A program made the translations under genes and the position numbers. A stretch of 6,181 bases of DNA from an uncultured Polaromonas sp. GTDB lineage: Bacteria; Pseudomonadota; Gammaproteobacteria; Burkholderiales; Burkholderiaceae. Under the pieces are notes generated by a model, which did no database searches, was not told the origin of the DNA, and saw nothing but the letters and a program-made list of their open reading frames with translations. Positions within the stretch are counted from its first letter, which is position 1; each line of letters starts with the position of its first letter. Below, in pieces: positions 4,506 through 6,181 of this stretch. Location: positions 1 through 6,181 of the forward strand of contig CAMLDT010000203.1 of assembly GCA_946479075.1 (NCBI GenBank). The letters are read 5' to 3'.

Positions 4506-6181
4506 CGACTTTCCCCCGACTGCTGCTCAAACATGCGGCCGAGCGCCCGGAGGCGCCGGCCATGCGCGAGAAGGAATACGGCATCTGGCAGGCGCACAGC
4601 TGGGCCGGCATGGCCGCGCTGGTGGAGCACATTGCCTGCGGCCTGCACCAAGCCGGGCTGCAGCGCGGCGAACACATGGTGGTCATAGGCGCGAACCGGC
4701 CCCGTCTGTATGCCACCATGCTGGCCGTGCAGTCGCTGGGCGCGATTGCCGTGCCGCTGTACCAGGACGCCGTGGGCGCCGAATGTGTTTTTCCCATCAC
4801 CAACGCCGACGTGCGTTTTGCCATGGTGGAAGACCAGGAACAGGTGGACAAGCTGCTGGAGATACGCAGCCAGTGCCCACAGCTGAGCCACATCATTTTT
4901 GACGACCCGCGCGGACTTCGCAATTACAGCGAGCCCGGCCTGGGCGCGCTCGACGCGCTGATCGCCCGCGGGCAGGCTTTTGCCAAGGAACAGCCGGATT
5001 TTTTCAAGACTGAAATCGACAAGGCGCGGCCCGACGATGTGGCGGCCATGTTTTTCACCTCCGGCACCACCGGCAACCCCAAAGGTGTGGTGCACACCCA
5101 CCACACGCTGCTGGATCGCGCCCAGGCCGGCGCCGAGTTCGACAAGCTGACCAGCAGCGAGGAGGTGCTGGCCTACCTGCCGCCCGCGTGGATCGGCCAG
5201 AACATCTTCAGCTACGCGCAGTGGCTGGCCTGTGGCTACGTCGTGAATTGCCCGGAAAACGCCAGCACCGTGACCATCGACCTCAAGGAGGTCGGGCCGA
5301 CCTACTACTTCGCGCCGCCGCGCGTGTTTGAAGGCCTGCTGACCAGCGTGATGATCCGCATGGAAGACGCGGGCGCACTCAAGCGCCGCATGTTCCGTTT
5401 TTTCATGGACGTGGCCAAACGTGTCGGCCCCGCCTTGATGGACGGCCAGCCCGTGGGCACCGGCGACAAGCTGCTGTATGCGCTGGGCCAGGTCATGGCC
5501 TACGGCCCGCTGCGCAACAACCTCGGCTTTTCGCGCGTGCGTGTGGCCTACACCGCGGGCGAGGCGATTGGTCCGGACCTGTTCACTTTTTACCGCTCCA
5601 TCGGCATCAACCTCAAGCAGCTCTACGGCTCGACCGAGACCGCGGTGTTCGTTTGCCTGCAGCCCGACAACCAGGCACGCGCCGACACCGTCGGCGTGCC
5701 GATCAAGGGCGTGCAGATCAAGGTGGCCGACAACGGCGAGATCCTGGTCAAGTCGGCCGGCCTGCTCAAGGGCTATTACAAAAACCCCGAGGCCACGGCC
5801 GAGGTGCTGACGGGCGATGGCTGGTACCACACCAGTGACGCCGGTTTCCTCGACGCTGCCGGCCACCTGAAAATCATCGACCGGGTGAAGGATGTGGGCC
5901 GCATCATCGGCGGCGCCAATGACGGCGCCATGTTTGCGCCCAAGTACGTGGAAAACAAGCTCAAGTTCTTCCCGCACATCAAGGAAGTCGTGGCTTATGG
6001 CGACGGCCGCGAAAAAGTTTGCGTGATGATCAACATCGACTTCGATGCGGTGGGCAATTGGGCCGAGCGGCGCACCCTGCCCTATGCCGGCTATACCGAC
6101 CTGGCGCAAAAACCCGAGGTCTACCAGCTCATCAAGGAGTGTGTGGAGAAAGTCAATGCCGACCTCAGCGCCGATGCGCTG
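4499..6181 (+). CDS. Long-chain acyl-CoA synthetase (AMP-forming), C-terminus off window
   Basis: This enzyme of the adenylate-forming (ANL) superfamily activates a carboxylic acid with ATP to an acyl-AMP, then transfers it to CoA. The 561 codons present are open to the last base, so the gene is cut by the window edge and has no stop here. Motifs in order are the P-loop FFTSGTTGNPKGVVHTHH (185-202), LAYLPPAWIGQN (224-235), YTAGEAIGP (351-359), QLYGSTET (374-381), GWYHTSDAGFLD (441-452) with the ribose-binding Asp447, and the hinge DRVKDVG (461-467). The stretch GGANDGAMFAPKYVENKLKF (471-490) marks the bacterial long-chain acyl-CoA synthetase group. The A10 catalytic lysine lies outside; by family length perhaps 80-100 residues are missing. 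The ATG at 4499 gives MLTTFPRLLLKHAAERPEAP, a normal N-terminus for the family, with AGG six bases and GGAG eleven bases upstream. Chain length or aryl specificity cannot be read from sequence. It is divergent from, and probably controlled by, the Crp/Fnr-family regulator. Confidence 0.93.
   Translation, partial: MLTTFPRLLLKHAAERPEAPAMREKEYGIWQAHSWAGMAALVEHIACGLHQAGLQRGEHMVVIGANRPRLYATMLAVQSLGAIAVPLYQDAVGAECVFPITNADVRFAMVEDQEQVDKLLEIRSQCPQLSHIIFDDPRGLRNYSEPGLGALDALIARGQAFAKEQPDFFKTEIDKARPDDVAAMFFTSGTTGNPKGVVHTHHTLLDRAQAGAEFDKLTSSEEVLAYLPPAWIGQNIFSYAQWLACGYVVNCPENASTVTIDLKEVGPTYYFAPPRVFEGLLTSVMIRMEDAGALKRRMFRFFMDVAKRVGPALMDGQPVGTGDKLLYALGQVMAYGPLRNNLGFSRVRVAYTAGEAIGPDLFTFYRSIGINLKQLYGSTETAVFVCLQPDNQARADTVGVPIKGVQIKVADNGEILVKSAGLLKGYYKNPEATAEVLTGDGWYHTSDAGFLDAAGHLKIIDRVKDVGRIIGGANDGAMFAPKYVENKLKFFPHIKEVVAYGDGREKVCVMINIDFDAVGNWAERRTLPYAGYTDLAQKPEVYQLIKECVEKVNADLSADAL

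Noticed and set aside
3878..6109. A 743-codon open frame on the minus strand covering the acyl-CoA synthetase and part of the regulator gene
   Set aside because: Its translation is rich in His, Ala, Gly and Arg with no domain logic, and it is antisense to a gene with a full set of ANL motifs. Long antisense frames are common in GC-rich coding DNA.

Overview
The window is GC-rich proteobacterial chromosomal DNA. Protein character points to the Betaproteobacteria and most likely the Comamonadaceae (Polaromonas, Rhodoferax or Variovorax-like); this placement is from memory of family members, not from a search. There is no sign of an RNA gene, insertion sequence, prophage, CRISPR array or recent transfer. 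Coding density is high and no gene-free stretch exceeds about 165 bases.

Layout. Five genes run leftward on the minus strand; in transcription order they are a Crp/Fnr-family regulator (4335 to 3580), an RluF-type 23S rRNA pseudouridine synthase (3563 to 2721), a PGAP1/lipase-like alpha/beta hydrolase (2642 to 1269, probable TTG start), a small four-helix membrane protein (1182 to 802) and an OmpR/PhoB-type response regulator (802 to 92). The last two overlap by one base (TGATG) and are almost certainly translationally coupled. One gene runs rightward: an AMP-forming long-chain acyl-CoA synthetase starting at 4499. It is still open at the right edge after 561 codons, so its C-terminal end lies outside the window. 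A long antisense reading frame over this gene is a GC-rich shadow.

The most informative non-coding stretch is the 163-base divergent intergenic region (4336-4498) between the Crp/Fnr gene and the acyl-CoA synthetase. It carries a perfect 18-bp palindrome, TTGTCGTCCAAACGACAA (4394-4411), with the arm geometry of a Crp site but TGTCG replacing TGTGA. The neighbouring regulator has the matching kind of change in its recognition helix (Arg-Gln...Glu where E. coli CRP has Arg-Glu...Arg). The palindrome is centred at -41.5 relative to the start site predicted from a -10-like TAGGAT, the class II activator position. I infer that this regulator controls the acyl-CoA synthetase and probably itself. 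A second perfect 18-bp palindrome (29-46) at the left edge probably belongs to the promoter of a leftward gene outside the window.

Working together: the right half looks like a locally regulated fatty or aryl acid activation locus. The left half is a housekeeping rRNA modification gene followed by a hydrolase and a two-component response regulator whose kinase is not visible. No wholly new system is evident; the items most worth checking are the regulator/operator pair, the membrane protein coupled to the response regulator, and a mini-ORF overlapping the synthetase start.
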